Assembly: GCF_024139115.2 (NCBI RefSeq)
Contig: NW_026942816.1
Location: 372,001-436,000, forward strand
Direction of reading: 5' to 3'
DNA length: 64,000 nt
DNA from: Armigeres subalbatus
Lineage: Eukaryota; Arthropoda; Insecta; Diptera; Culicidae
Shown here one piece after another: positions 44,370-55,798 of this stretch (positions are counted from its first letter, which is position 1; the number at the start of each line of letters is the position of its first letter). The position numbers were made by a program, and so were the translations under genes. Under the pieces are notes generated by a model, which was not told where the DNA came from, searched no databases, and worked only from the letters and a program-made list of their open reading frames with translations.

Positions 44370-44949
44370 TCAGGCTTTGCTCCTGACTACGCCCATCTGT
44401 ACCGCAACTAGGGGAGATGAAGGAAATGTTGGTGTGATACTCAAAGAGAGGCTCTCGACACAATGATACCCTCATAAGTACCAAGGAGTTGGATGTTGGG
44501 AAGGTATTCGTTGGGTCAGGATTTGCCCGTAGATGGCAATATGACCGTGGTAGATCTTACCCCATAATACACCACGTATAGGTGTCTACCCAGCATTACG
44601 AAAAGGGTTTAAAAAAAAGGGTAATAATAACATGTTTCCCCGTGAATTGAAGAAGAAAACGAATATACAGGGGTTAGACAAAAAGGCTGAGATAGGCAAA
44701 ATTTTGTCGAAGTTCAAATCAGCATAACTTTGCGTGGAAAAATCCGATTTCGATGAGATTGAGACTATCGGACGCGGAAACTATTCTAGTATATTATCCC
44801 CATGCAAAACCTGAGATAGGTTCTTGGCCACCGGAAATGTTCCGGGTTTTCCGAAGGTATGTTAAAAATCCATTTTTTTTCTTCTGCTTGTCATTTTATG
44901 TGACGTTTACTGACATCTTGTTTTTTGCTTTCCCCAGAACTAATTTGCA
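44370..44949. other. Unassigned spacer
   Basis: Possibly part of a further repeat, since the text around 44400-44600 is GC-richer than its surroundings. No motif or frame identifies it. Confidence 0.35.
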
Positions 44950-45457
44950 GAACTAATATGCTGACCAATGCTGGCTGCAGATCCAAAATCCATTAGGTAT
45001 ACACAGAGATATGGCCATTTTCGTGAAAACCGTACGGGACTGGCCATACACCCTGAATTAAAATCAATTTCGCAGAACATCCGGAACCTGTTACAAATTG
45101 GCCAGAGAGTCTTATAGTTCTCAAAATATATCTTTAATAACGATCCTATATTCATCATCTTGTGAAAACATGAATTTTGACACCCATATATGCATGGTTC
45201 CAGATGATGCCAAAACCGGCTCTTCCAGGAAGGCCCTTGGAACCTGCTATAAGGGTGGCAGTGGATACTATCATTTTGGAAATGTTTCTGTAATCATCGT
45301 CTCGCAAAGCCATGAAGTTAGATACTCATATTTGCATTATTCCGATCTGTTATCATTTCATCATGTTCCCGGGACCGTTTTTACGGAAATGGCCATATCT
45401 CTGCGTAGTTTTGATGGATTCTCGATCTACAGCCACCATTGGTCAGCATATTAGTTC
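44950..45457. mobile_element. 508-bp element with ~90-bp inverted ends
   Basis: The left end gaactaatatgctgacc (44950-44966) and right end ggtcagcatattagttc (45441-45457) are perfect inverted repeats. The similarity continues inward over about 90 bp (agagatatggccatttt / aaatggccatatctctg). A 118-codon frame inside (45098-45454) has no domain. No target duplication is clear. Probably a MITE. Confidence 0.7.
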
Positions 45458-46945
45458 GAGTTTTTGAACAAAGTTCTCAGTGTATTTACTATTGCTATAC
45501 ACTTCATAACAAGCTGTGAGTGCTTTCCTTATCGAGAGATAACATATTTGCATATATGTTTTTTTTTTCAATAAATTATCTATACACTTGAGACTATCAT
45601 TCCTCTAAATGCAAAGCTTAGTCAAATCATTATATTTATATTTATAGTGCTTATTAAAGCTATAGCATGACTAGCAAGTCGGATTGCAGAGACTGATGTC
45701 ATAATGTCATGCCGGTGATACGGTTCCGTTCTAAACAGATCCATGAGCCATGATCGTTGCCATCGTAAAATATGTAAATGCATTCATCATCATACGAGAG
45801 TCCTTGACCGTCACACAGAGTAGTGTACCTACGAACGAACACGGAATCGTTCGTGTCCATCCGGTTTGGCCGGTTATTGCTGGACAGAGACGTCGCGTCG
45901 CGACCGCAAATAAAACAATGCGAAATGAGTTAATTCCAAACACGTTACCGCTATCAAACCAAGTGTGAATCGTGAACTGTGCTGTTGACAAACATCATCA
46001 GCTTGAAAAGCGCACGAAGAACACTGTGTATGGTGGGTTGCCTAACTGACGGGCGATTTTCATGAAAACGCTTGATTGAATATGGTAGTGTTTCGAAGTT
46101 ATCGCCAAAGTTGGCTCGTAGAAAATGGCAAACACTTGTTTGTTTGTTTACGAAATCCACTGTAGAAGCAGGATGGTCTATTTTTAATTTTCTCCTGATG
46201 GATGTCTCTATGATTTTATCGCTTTGACCTTCTAAAAATGCAGATTTATATAACAAGACTGGATTAATGAAAAACACACGACAAACAATCAGACTGCTCT
46301 ATTAAATTCATGTTTGCTCCACATTTCCATGAACCGGGGCTCCAGCGCACAAAGCATCTATTGAAATATTGAAACAGACCAAAACAACTCAAACAGCTCA
46401 GCCAATTTGCAGCTTGTTTACATCTCCATCAAGCGCTCATGTTGCTTCCACTCGTTTGTCTGTTCACCCAAATGCCGCCGCCGCCGCACTAGTCGCACCC
46501 GTGCCCTCATCGTCGCTTGTACAAACAAGTTCGTACTCAAACGCGAAATAAACTGCAACCAACGGTAATTTTTCCTTTCAGGCCGGTTGGGGGAGTACTT
46601 TCCGGTACTCGGCGCAGTACGCCGATCGGAGGAATTTATTATTTATCGTATATGCGTCATGACACACGCGCGAGTTTGGCGCACCACACCGCCAATCATG
46701 CCAACTAGCAACACAATATCTGTACTGCCGACGAAGAAGACAATAATGTAGCGTGCTTCAATCGATCCGCTGCTAAGAAGGTAACTATGGAGAAAGTGAA
46801 TGCGATTTCTTGCGCGTTCGTTCGGCGGAAGATTGTTTTAACCTACTTTGTGAGACGTTTTTATTCTTGTTTCAACCAAGAAAGAAATGTAAATCGGTTT
46901 GAGTTCCTATTAAGAGAGAATAGTTAATAATATTATTAGATATTA
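45458..46945. other. Unassigned spacer
   Basis: No family motif. 46440-46620 is GC-richer and contains a short (gcc)n run at 46472-46485; frames across it (46369-46708) have no recognisable domain. It may be host intergenic DNA. Confidence 0.4.
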
Positions 46946-47090
46946 GAGGTATTCACTTAACAGCGTAAGCAGCTGCGTATCTGATTATTGAAATGTTTCA
47001 TACACAATCACAAGGGACATATTTCAAATCGCCTATGAAACATTTGTATAAACAGATACGTAGCAACGTACGCTATTTAGTGAATACCCC
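46946..47090. mobile_element. 145-bp MITE with TATTA flanks
   Basis: Inverted ends gaggtattcactta and tagtgaatacccc, with arms that continue inward (cagcgtaag...gcgtatctg against cagatacg...cgtacgct). tatta lies immediately outside on both sides (46941-46945 and 47091-47095), the likely target duplication. Non-coding. Confidence 0.7.
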
Positions 47091-47095
47091 TATTA

Positions 47096-49639
47096 TCTTT
47101 AAGCGCGGGGCACATTTTTAGAATACCGGACATCCAACCGATGAAATAACTATCACTCACCATATGACAAATACAAAGGGAAGGATAGAGGAATGATCAG
47201 GTGGATTCATCAATTATAGTTAGAAGTTATTGAAATGAAACATGCTTATTCAAAGTAAACTAATTAGTAATGATATTTGACGTCTTTCCTTATTTCGAAA
47301 ATATCTGTATGAATCCGGCAATTGAATTTACACTTGTCTACAATTAGAATTGTGTATGAATGAAGTTACCAGTTGAACGCAATTTAAGACATAGCAAGAA
47401 TCACCATTTCGCCTTAGGTGAATTAATTCAGGTAATTTTCCTTCCTTTACATAGAAGTTGACAAACACATCTAACCTTGATCGCCTATTTTGGTTGTTGC
47501 TAGCGCCAACGAGATGTAAAATGCTAAAAGAAGCGCACTAATTGGATAACTTTTAAGTGTGGTAAGCGGTACAAGTCACGAACTTTTCCAGCATAGAAAC
47601 GGGAAGTAGGGGTACCGCCATCCCGTCGTCTCCACGTTGAGAGATTGATGATTCACGAGTGAATGACTATTAGGTTGACTTAGTTTGTTGTCACGTTGAA
47701 AGTTTCGCAATGGTAAGAGCGCGTAGGCGTTTCGTTGTCACGAACTTGAGTTGCTCAATGGACCGGTACTTGACCGGACCTCTGTAGAGTTAGATCAGAA
47801 TGCCGACATCATCAGCCACACTGCTGGACTGCACGCGACTTGCCAGTTGCTAGTGCAATTATATCATTCGGCACTGATGGCAGATTAGACGGGGTATCTT
47901 GATGTTGCTACATTGTGCTGATTGAAAATTGCTCCAATGAAACCGGCCACTTAGCTCTTCTGAAAATGTTCCAATGGTTTCGGGTCATTAAATTCAACTG
48001 AAGTATGAAGCAATCAATGGCTACAAATGATGTGTTGTTACACGCGATTCGAACTTTTAAAGCGACCTATTTGTGGATTATTGCTCTTGTCAAGTACACC
48101 CGGAAAACACATTCCAAATCGCTAAAACAGATGTACAAACATTGTGTTTGGATTTGATTTGAGTTAGATTAGGATAATGTTTAGGTGACCTCGAGCGAAA
48201 AGGAAATACAATTCCCAGAATTGAAAGTTTCTCTGAAAATAATCTCAGTTCCCGAGAATATTTAATAGGGTTTCTTACCCCATTCCCGGCCTAACATGCG
48301 TACGACTGCATTATTTAATTGATATGTATGACAGGAAGCAACTTTTCCTGAATTTTGTGGTCTGTATAATACTGCATTGGGATTCACTTCTGCTTAAAAA
48401 ATAGCTATTCGTGCTAAATATCGTTCAAAAAAGCTTTTATTTGATTTAAATTAACGAGGTGCAGCACTAATTTCAGTCATAGCGATTGCCATTCCGGCAT
48501 ACATAAAACCAGTTCCCGGCCTAAGCAAAATATCACTCAATCTCTCAACATTTTACTCTCATTCTCTCTCGGGACGGTAGAAAATGCGACGTAAACAAAA
48601 ATATGCACGTTTCACGACAACAAGATGCCAGATGGTATTATTTATAATCATTTTTATTTGGTCGAGAAGATATATTTACTCATCCAAATTTCTTCCACAT
48701 ACTTAAAAACAATATTTTTTTCACCTTTTGAAATCGAGAGAATTATAAATAACATGATAGCGTTAACGTATTAGACAGTTTTCCTATTAACGATGAAAGA
48801 TCCATTTCATAATCCTGGCCTTTTGGCAACACGGTGCGGCTAGAAGTTCTTGGGCCGAGGTGAATTTTTGTTCGGTTTGAGAATACATTTTCAAATGTAT
48901 TCTAGTGTGTTTATATAAGTTCTAGTGATATGTTCTAGTGATAAGATTAAAGTGCGTGTGTTTAGCATTATGGTGTGGTGATTAAAAGCTTGAAGCAATG
49001 ATTGTATCGAGCACTGTGACGATTTTCAGGTAGGTGTTTATTTGATGATACTGTTTTGTAAAAGTGGAAAGAATCACTTCGGCTCAGTGGTGTGGCATCG
49101 GAGAGCGAAATTTTGAAATCTACATTTTTATTTTCTACAATTGGATCAATTAGGAGTTACACAAGTGATTAAAAAATATTGAGTATTGTGAAAAATAAAT
49201 GGGAGAATTTTTAAAAATTGTCAATCATAAACCTACGGCTTCCAAACAGTATAAATCATTAGTTTTCTGTGCAGTGAGCCGGGAACCGGGTCCATAGGCC
49301 CAAGTAGTGATTTACCCTACTTCCACGAAAAAAACAATTCTTCGAAAATGACATCAGCCAAATTTTTTTTTTCGAAAGAAATATTAAATAACATTGTTAC
49401 ATGAACAGTCACAAAAGAAGGGACAACATATACTTATATCCTCTACCGGGTAAGCTCCCGGATCAACTCTTGACTGCATTTATGCCCAACGTACTTGTGC
49501 CTATCGGAGCATACCTGCGAAAGTCATATTCAGCAATAGGAGGTTGAAATTCAAAAGATTCCCAAAAAACTTAAAAGGATATCCAGGATCCATACTATAT
49601 GACAGTTCAAAACAACTCGAAACATTTCGGGCTCAAGAA
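47096..49639. other. 2.5 kb of sequence without recognised elements
   Basis: The largest stretch free of repeats that I recognise. A possible short exon lies at about 48999-49031, where an ATG is followed by 10 codons and cag|gtaggt, a good splice donor. This alone is weak evidence for a host gene. Nothing else supports a coding region. Confidence 0.4.
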
Positions 49640-51354
49640 TTCTCCTATTAATCCTTCTACAAGCTCCCCTGGGAACTTCTAAATTCCTCCAGAAAGTTAT
49701 CCACAAATTCCTCTTTAAATCGTTCGAAAATCCTTCTCCTGTAATTGTAATTTCTTTTTAGGGATCGTTCAACAATGATGTCACAGGTTTTAGGGGGGAA
49801 GAGGGTCTAAGATTTTGTGACAGTACATATACTAGGTATACAAAAAAGCGTAACGGAGGAAGGAGGGGGGTCTAGAAATCTCAAAAAGTAGTGGACGTCA
49901 TATTTGAATCGCCCCTTATATAGAATCCCACAACTATTTTTTTTTAGGAAATTCATAAGGAAATTTCTTGAAGATTTCATTTCTTCTCTTCAAGTTTTAC
50001 TTCTAGACATTTCTTCGGCTATTCTTCCAGGAAAATCTCTGGAATTTCCTTCAGGAATGCATTTTAGAGTTCCTCCAAGAATACATACGGAATTTTCTCC
50101 CAAAATTCCACTAGAAGTTTCTTCAGAAGTTTATGACGGAAATCCTCCAATTTTGCTCCATAATTTCACCTGCTAATCTATAAGAAATTTCTTCGGAAAT
50201 TCTTCTAGAAACTGCTCCGGGCATTCCTCCAGGAACTCTTCTTTAAATTTCTCCGGGATAACTTCCAGGAATTTTTCCGGGAGTACCTCTATAAATTGAA
50301 TAGCGAAATTCTCTAGGATTACATTCTGGAATTCTTTCCGCATTTACTTCAGAATATCCTTCAAGAATTCCTCCAGAAATTTCTTTAGGAAAGGAATTCA
50401 GGAATTAGTCCAAGTATTTCCCTGGAAATTCTCGGTATTTTCCCGGGAATTCCTTCAGGTACTTCTCCAGGAATTACTTCAGGAATGTCTCCGGCATTTT
50501 TTTCCGCGAAATTGTCCTAGAATTCTTTCCGCACTTCACTCGGAATTTACTCCAGAATTTCATTCGGAAATTAATTAGAGAGTTACTCCAGGATATCTTC
50601 CTAGGATTCTTCCAGAAAATGCTTCATAACAAACAAAGAACAGCAATTTATTTGGGAATATTTTCAGGATTTCATCTGGGAATTTCTGCATTAATTCCTC
50701 CTGATATTTTTTCGGGAATTCCTTCAGATATTTCTCCAGAAATTCCTTCAAGAGCTTCTCCAATAATTAGTTCAGTACTACCTTGTGAGAATTCCTCCGG
50801 AGCTGCTTGTGGGAGTTCCTCTGGGAGCTCCTCCAGGAGTTTTTCCAAAAGTTCCTCTAGTAATCCCTCCAGGAACTTCACAGAGGATTCTTTGAGGATA
50901 TTTGGCAGGAATTTCAAGGGAAATGGGATTTCGGAAATTCCTCTAGAAGTTCAACTCCGGGTATTCCATCGGCTGTTCCTCTGAAAATTTCTCCGGGAGT
51001 TCCTCTAGTAGTTCCTCCGAAAATTCATTCAGGAATTCATTTAGGCTTTCTTTGGGAATTTATCTATAAATTCCTTCAGAAGTTCCTCGAAAAATTTCTT
51101 TGGGAGTTCCTCCGAGAGGTCCTTCAAGATTTTTTCCAGGAGTTTCTCCTGGAATTCTTACGGAAGTTCATCCAGAAGTTCTTACGAGAGTTCCTCGGGT
51201 ATTTCCTCCGGAAATTCTTCCTGTAGTTCTTCAAGAAATTCATCTAGAAGTTCCTCCGGCAGTTTTTCCGAAAATTCCTCTGATAATTTCTCCGGGAATT
51301 CCTACAGAACTTCGTCGAGGAGTTCCTCCAGAAATTACTCCGGGAGTTCCTTCT
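49640..51354. repeat. Degenerate 12-bp array, forward half
   Basis: Repeated units of the type agttcctccgga/aattcctccagg, with exact 12-bp steps over long stretches (for example 51176-51350: agttcttacgag, agttcctcgggt, atttcctccgga, aattcttcctgt). Because 12 is a multiple of 3, long frames (50619-50984, 51100-51384) arise; they encode Pro/Ser-rich repeats and are not taken as genes. Confidence 0.8.
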
Positions 51355-52160
51355 CAGAGGAACACCCGGAGGAACTGCCGGTGAAACTCCCGGAGAAATG
51401 CTCATAAAACTGCTGGTGGATCTCCCAGAGGAATTCGCGTAAGAACTGCCGGAGGAGCTCCCGTAAGAACTCCCGGAGGAATTTCAGAAGAAACTCCTGG
51501 AAATTTCTCAGAGGACCTCCCGGAGGAACTCCCAGAGAAACTATCGGAAGAACGTCAGGAGGAATTTTCAGCAAATTTTCTGAAGAAAGCCTAAATGATT
51601 TCCCGAAAAAAGCCTGAATGATCTCCTGGAAGAGTTACTGGTCGAACTGCTGGAGGAATTTCTAAAGAAACTCCCGGAAGAATGTTTAAATGAACCCCCG
51701 GAAGAACTGCCAGTGAATCTACCAGAACACTTCTCGGAAAAAATCTTGGAGAATTCATCTTATAGACAAATCTCGTCTAGCTGAAACCTTTGTAGGGGTA
51801 TGTAGCAGGACCATCATCATCATCATCAGAGGAACCCCCGGAGAATTCCTTGAGGAGCTCCCAGAGAAATTCTCGAAGGAGCTTCTGGAGAAATTTCTGT
51901 ATAATTCCCGGAGAAAATTCTGTAGAAATTCCCGGAAGAATTTTCAGAGAGCCCCCGTAGGAACTGCCAATAGTACTACCGGAATAATTCTCGGAGGAAA
52001 TCCTGGAAGAATTCTTGGAGAATCTGTCGGTTGAGCTTCTGGAATAATTCCCGGAGGAACTCCTGAAAGAATTTTCGAAGAAACTCCTGGAGGATTTATT
52101 TTCGGTATAATTTCTGTATAAATTTTCGGTGTAATTCCTGGAGAAATTTTTTGAAATTTT
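51355..52160. repeat. Degenerate 12-bp array, reversed half
   Basis: The same unit on the other strand: cggaggaactcc, cagaggaactcc, cggaagaactgc and so on. The switch from ttcctcc to ggaggaa occurs in about 20 bp near 51355. A short unrelated piece (catcatcatcatcatc, near 51813) interrupts it. The two halves make an imperfect palindrome of up to 1.6 kb. Confidence 0.8.
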
Positions 52161-53439
52161 CACAAGAAATTATTCGAAACTTTCACGGAAAAAAATATGG
52201 AATTTACAAGGAAGTTCGAAGATTTTTCGCGAAATTCTTAGGAATGTTTATTGGAAATTATTAGTAATGTTTATTGGAATTTCTGCGGAATTTCCACGGA
52301 ATATTCTTAGGAATTCTACGGTGCAATTTTTCAGATTTTTTATGAGAAACAACACAAAAGAATTAGCTGAAAAATTCCGTGGAATTCGTGGAGGATTTCG
52401 TGGAGTAAATAATGGTGGAATTTTCGGTCAATTCCCGGCGAAATTGATGGTGCAATTCCTGAAGACATTGTCGAAGAAATGGCTGGAGGCATTCCTGAAG
52501 AATCCGGGCGTGAATGCGTCACGTTTATTGGCATTGCGTTTTAGTACAAAACTCTGACTTCAACGCTGACGCGCAACGCGCTGTTGTGATTCAGCCTTTA
52601 CTGTTGGTTGTGGATTTGGTATCAAAGTGTTTGGAGCTTAGAAGGAAAAAGTACCAAGCACTAATATCCATGTGTTTATAAAACTACTATAAAACTACGA
52701 TTCAGAAGACCTAAAAAATGTGCCCCCCCCCCCCCTAATCGAAATCTTGGTTACGCCCAAAGGAATTTCCAATTCGACGACGGCTAGATCTAACATAATC
52801 ACTAACCATCCATTTTCCGACCTACGCATTTTTGAACGATGGATCAGCTAAAACCTTGGTGGATGCGGAGATCGTAAATCACCTTGGGGTCAGGATCATT
52901 ATCTCTGTGTCTGCAATGGAAGGCGAAATAGTGACGTAGAACAGAAAAATGGAAAATTTGTTTGTTGTAATTTGGCACATAAGTCACTTTTTCAGATTAC
53001 GACAGTACACAGGGGTTGGTGAAACAGTTTTTTTTTCGATAAAAGGTATTGGAGTCGAGGTCGCACGGTTACCGGAGTCAAATGATGTACATCGAGCGGA
53101 GCGGATACTGCAGGAAACAACAATCGTGCGGGTGAAAGCTTCGAGACCAGGATTTTGTGGAAATTCGACTGCTTCGAGCCCCCAAACATTTACTCCATGG
53201 CGGTTTGGTGTTTACAGTGGCTAGAACGACGTAACCGAAAAGATTCGGTGATTGGCGAATATTGGTGATACGGCAATAATTCGCATATTAAGCGAAAGGA
53301 TTTATTCATAAAGCGGCTTCTAAAGAACTCAAAACAGCGGATCCGAAAAGGACTTGGCAACTGTTCGGATTCCAAGAGAAGCAGATTGCGTTTTGTACCG
53401 ATTTGAAGGATTGATTCATCAAATTCAGATTCTGCCAGA
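52161..53439. other. Unassigned spacer with a poly-C run
   Basis: 52161-52330 continues weak ggaattt periodicity. A run of 13 or more C lies near 52723. The frame at 52949-53224 has no recognised domain. From about 53340 the sequence may already belong to the RTE-like fragment that follows. Confidence 0.4.
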
Positions 53440-53915
53440 GGATCAACATGCTCAAGAGAATGAAGGGCAAATTCTTCAACTATAGCCTGATCAGCATCTA
53501 TGCCCCAACGAACGATAAGCCTGATGACGTGAGGGATGAGTTCTATGAGAGCCTTGATAAGGCCTACGGAGAGTGCCCAACACACGATGTAAAAATTGCC
53601 ATCGGGGATGCAAATGCGTAGATCGGAAGAGAAAGTTTTTTTTCGCCCTGTCATTGGTACAGAAAGCCTTCATTCCGCTACCAACGGTAATGGTCTACGA
53701 CTTGTAACCTTTACTGCTGCTAGAGGGATGGCAATCAGCAGTACCTACATAGTTCGCACGTAAGAATATACGCAAACACGCCTGGCAACATCTGAGTGGA
53801 GCAACTTGCTCACAGATAGACCACGTGCTGGTCGACGGACGAAATTTCTCGGATGTTATAGATGTAAGGTCCTTCAGAGGTCCGAACATTGACTCGAATC
53901 ACTACCTTGTAACAT
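53440..53915 (+). pseudogene. RTE-like endonuclease fragment
   Basis: The frames contain FFNYSLISIYAPTNDKPDD, VKIAIGDANA (endonuclease GDxNA block, followed by a stop instead of Gln), TAARGMAISSTY and QIDHVLVDGRNFSDV, in the order of the RTE endonuclease. It differs clearly from the two other RTE copies in the window, so it is a different family. Several frameshifts; RT is absent. Confidence 0.7.
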
Positions 53916-53929
53916 AAAAAAGTGCTACT

Positions 53930-54355
53930 TTCTAGTTGCTTGTCAGTGGACTCTCCTTAAGAAAATTGATGAAGAGGATATGAGTGTCAGAGTGGAACGA
54001 ACTGCTATAAGAAAATATGAAGAAAAGTGAACATTTGAAGATGCGCCGATGAGTGGCCGAAAATCAGGTCCCCGTAAGTCCTATCATCAATAGAAAGATC
54101 AGGGAAAGATAAGCAAAAGACATCGGCATCCATTCGAGATGTGGCGAAAAAGTTGGAACCTCGACGTCGAACGCGATGCGTGCCAAGGAGCAACTGGGGC
54201 TCGAAATCTACCGGAATCTGAAAGTCACATGTGTGAAACCATGGGCCCGAAAACTGTATGACTCTATTTTTTGAAAACAATCTGGGTGCATAATAAATTA
54301 ATAATGGACGATGAATCATATGTGAAACTAAACTACAAATATCTTCCCGGACTAC
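53930..54355 (+). pseudogene. ITm (mariner-type) transposase, N-terminal half
   Basis: Frames give AIRKYEEK, MSGRKSGP, INRKIREKI, SIRDVAKKLE (DNA-binding part) and then IMDDESYVKLNYKYLPGLQY, containing the first catalytic Asp of the DDE/D triad. Homology ends at LPGLQYFT near 54366. The next expected part of this transposase is found 7.3 kb away at about 61690, beyond Bel/Pao C. Confidence 0.7.
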
Positions 54356-54396
54356 AATACTTCACTGTATCTAACTATAATTCTTCGATTATTTTT

Positions 54397-54459
54397 CGGA
54401 TTTCCTCGAAGCAAGTTCTTGAAATCAACGTTGACTTTTACCGGTAATCAAAGAATTTA
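54397..54459. repeat. 63-bp inverted repeat, left copy, bordering Bel/Pao C
   Basis: The reverse complement of this segment matches 61311-61373 at 55 of 63 positions without gaps (core aaaagtcaacgttgatttca). It lies just upstream of the first Gag codons of Bel/Pao C. An LTR element should be bordered by direct, not inverted, repeats. Confidence 0.75.
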
Positions 54460-54487
54460 CAACCTCAAAGGACGGATTCAACGGTAG

Positions 54488-55533
54488 GGGATTGCATGAA
54501 ATGCAATAAATCCAACAACATACGTGACATAGTTCAATGCGATACATTCCAACAGTAGGCTCACTTTTCCTGCATAGGGGTGACGGAAGCAATCAAGGAT
54601 ACGTGCTGAAGTTGTTCTAAGTGCAGCAATGAACTTCAGCTTTCGAAGGTAACAAACAAAGAATGCTGGATCCAAAAAAGGCAGTACGAAGTCTAAAAGT
54701 GATGTCGGATTGAAAGGAGGATCTCAGTCATCTCCCACTGGTTTGAATGAAGCGCTAAATAAGCTAGAAGAAGAACAACATGCGAGGGAGCAAGCTCTGG
54801 AAGAGGAAATGATCTTGCAAGAGAAACGAGAGATGGGACGTATTCTTCATGAAAAGCGGCTACTTCAAGATACGCAGCTAAAAAAGAGCAGCAACTGGCA
54901 GAAGAAAGAGAGATGTTCGAAAGACAGCTCAAAGAAGAAGTCAAGTTTGCTAGTGAGCGTAAAAAGCTACAAGAACAGTTCCAGTATGCCAAAAAGGCCT
55001 TCGTAGAAAATGCAGTGGAGCCGGCAATTTCGTTAAAAGGAGGCGACTCAGAGTAAAATAAGGAATTGTCATTCGAGAAGAAGGTTCAGTTCTGGATGAA
55101 AAGGCTGTATCTAAGCTGCATAAGGCGATGGCTGAGGAAGATGATGAAGAATCCGATGGAGGAAAGTATGCACGAAAGGAGGAAGAAGAAGATGACTTGG
55201 AAGAATCAATGAATAATTCTAAAGAAAACAAAACTTGGAATATCCCGAAAAGATCGTGATCTAATTCTGCGCAATTCAAAGGGACGTGGGCATGACAAAA
55301 AAAACAAGTATTCCGGCGAGGGCAAAACCAGGAGACGATTAAACTATCTCAAGAACGATTGGCGGCCAGACAAGCTATTTCGAAAAATCTTCCTATTTCC
55401 CGAGGGGAATCAGAAAAGTGGCCAATGTTCATAAGTTGCTATGAACATACCACCAAAGCTTGCGGATTCTCAAATCTGGACAATTTAAGATTGCATTCAA
55501 GGTGACGCGCTTGAGGCTGTACGTAGTCATAAA
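54488..55533 (+). pseudogene. Bel/Pao C gag, PHD finger to capsid region
   Basis: CMKCNKSNN, VQCDTF, HFSC and CSKC (54494-54630) are the ligands of a PHD finger, here with two in-frame stops. 54710-55025 is a Glu/Lys/Arg-rich coiled coil (EEQHAREQALEEEMILQEKR). After an acidic stretch, ERLAARQAISKNLPISRG and FISCYEHTTKACGFSNLDNL (55340-55500) are capsid-region blocks of Bel/Pao Gag. Most of the capsid region is then missing: the sequence jumps to the pre-knuckle part at 55534. Confidence 0.75.
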
Positions 55534-55798
55534 CTGCGGTTCTGCGATGACTTGAAGAATAGTAGTATCGCAGACAGACTCGAAGTCGTGGAGCAGCACA
55601 AGCTCTGTGCCCAGTGCTTAAATAATCATGGGAAAAGTCGATGCAATTTTAAGATTCGCTGCAATATTTACAAGTGTCAAGGCGGCCATCATCCTCTGTT
55701 GTATCGAGCGGAAAGATCTATGCAGCAGTTGATGGACTTCGTGTGTAACAAGCACGGAGCACTGAATTGAAGTGTTATTTTCCGTATAATACCAGTTC
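55534..55798 (+). pseudogene. Bel/Pao C gag zinc-knuckle segment, first copy
   Basis: LRFCDDLKNSSIADRLEVVE, LCAQCLNNHGKSRC and CQGGHHPLLY form the end of Gag. The segment is almost identical to 57759-58018, both copies starting at tgcggttctgcgatgactt and ending at ataataccagtt. This copy has an extra 3 bp (cag) near 55730. It leads into non-Bel sequence, so it is the displaced duplicate. Confidence 0.85.

Noticed and set aside
48999..49031. First exon of a host gene (ATG plus splice donor)
   Set aside because: Only ten codons and one donor site; no downstream exon, domain or promoter could be recognised. Mentioned only inside the spacer entry.
50619..51384. Long Pro/Ser-rich frames as possible secreted or matrix proteins
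   Set aside because: They follow exactly from a 12-bp repeat read in frame, and equally long frames occur on both strands.
54710..55006. Coiled-coil frame as a host cytoskeletal protein fragment
   Set aside because: It lies between a PHD finger and Bel/Pao capsid motifs in the order expected for Gag.
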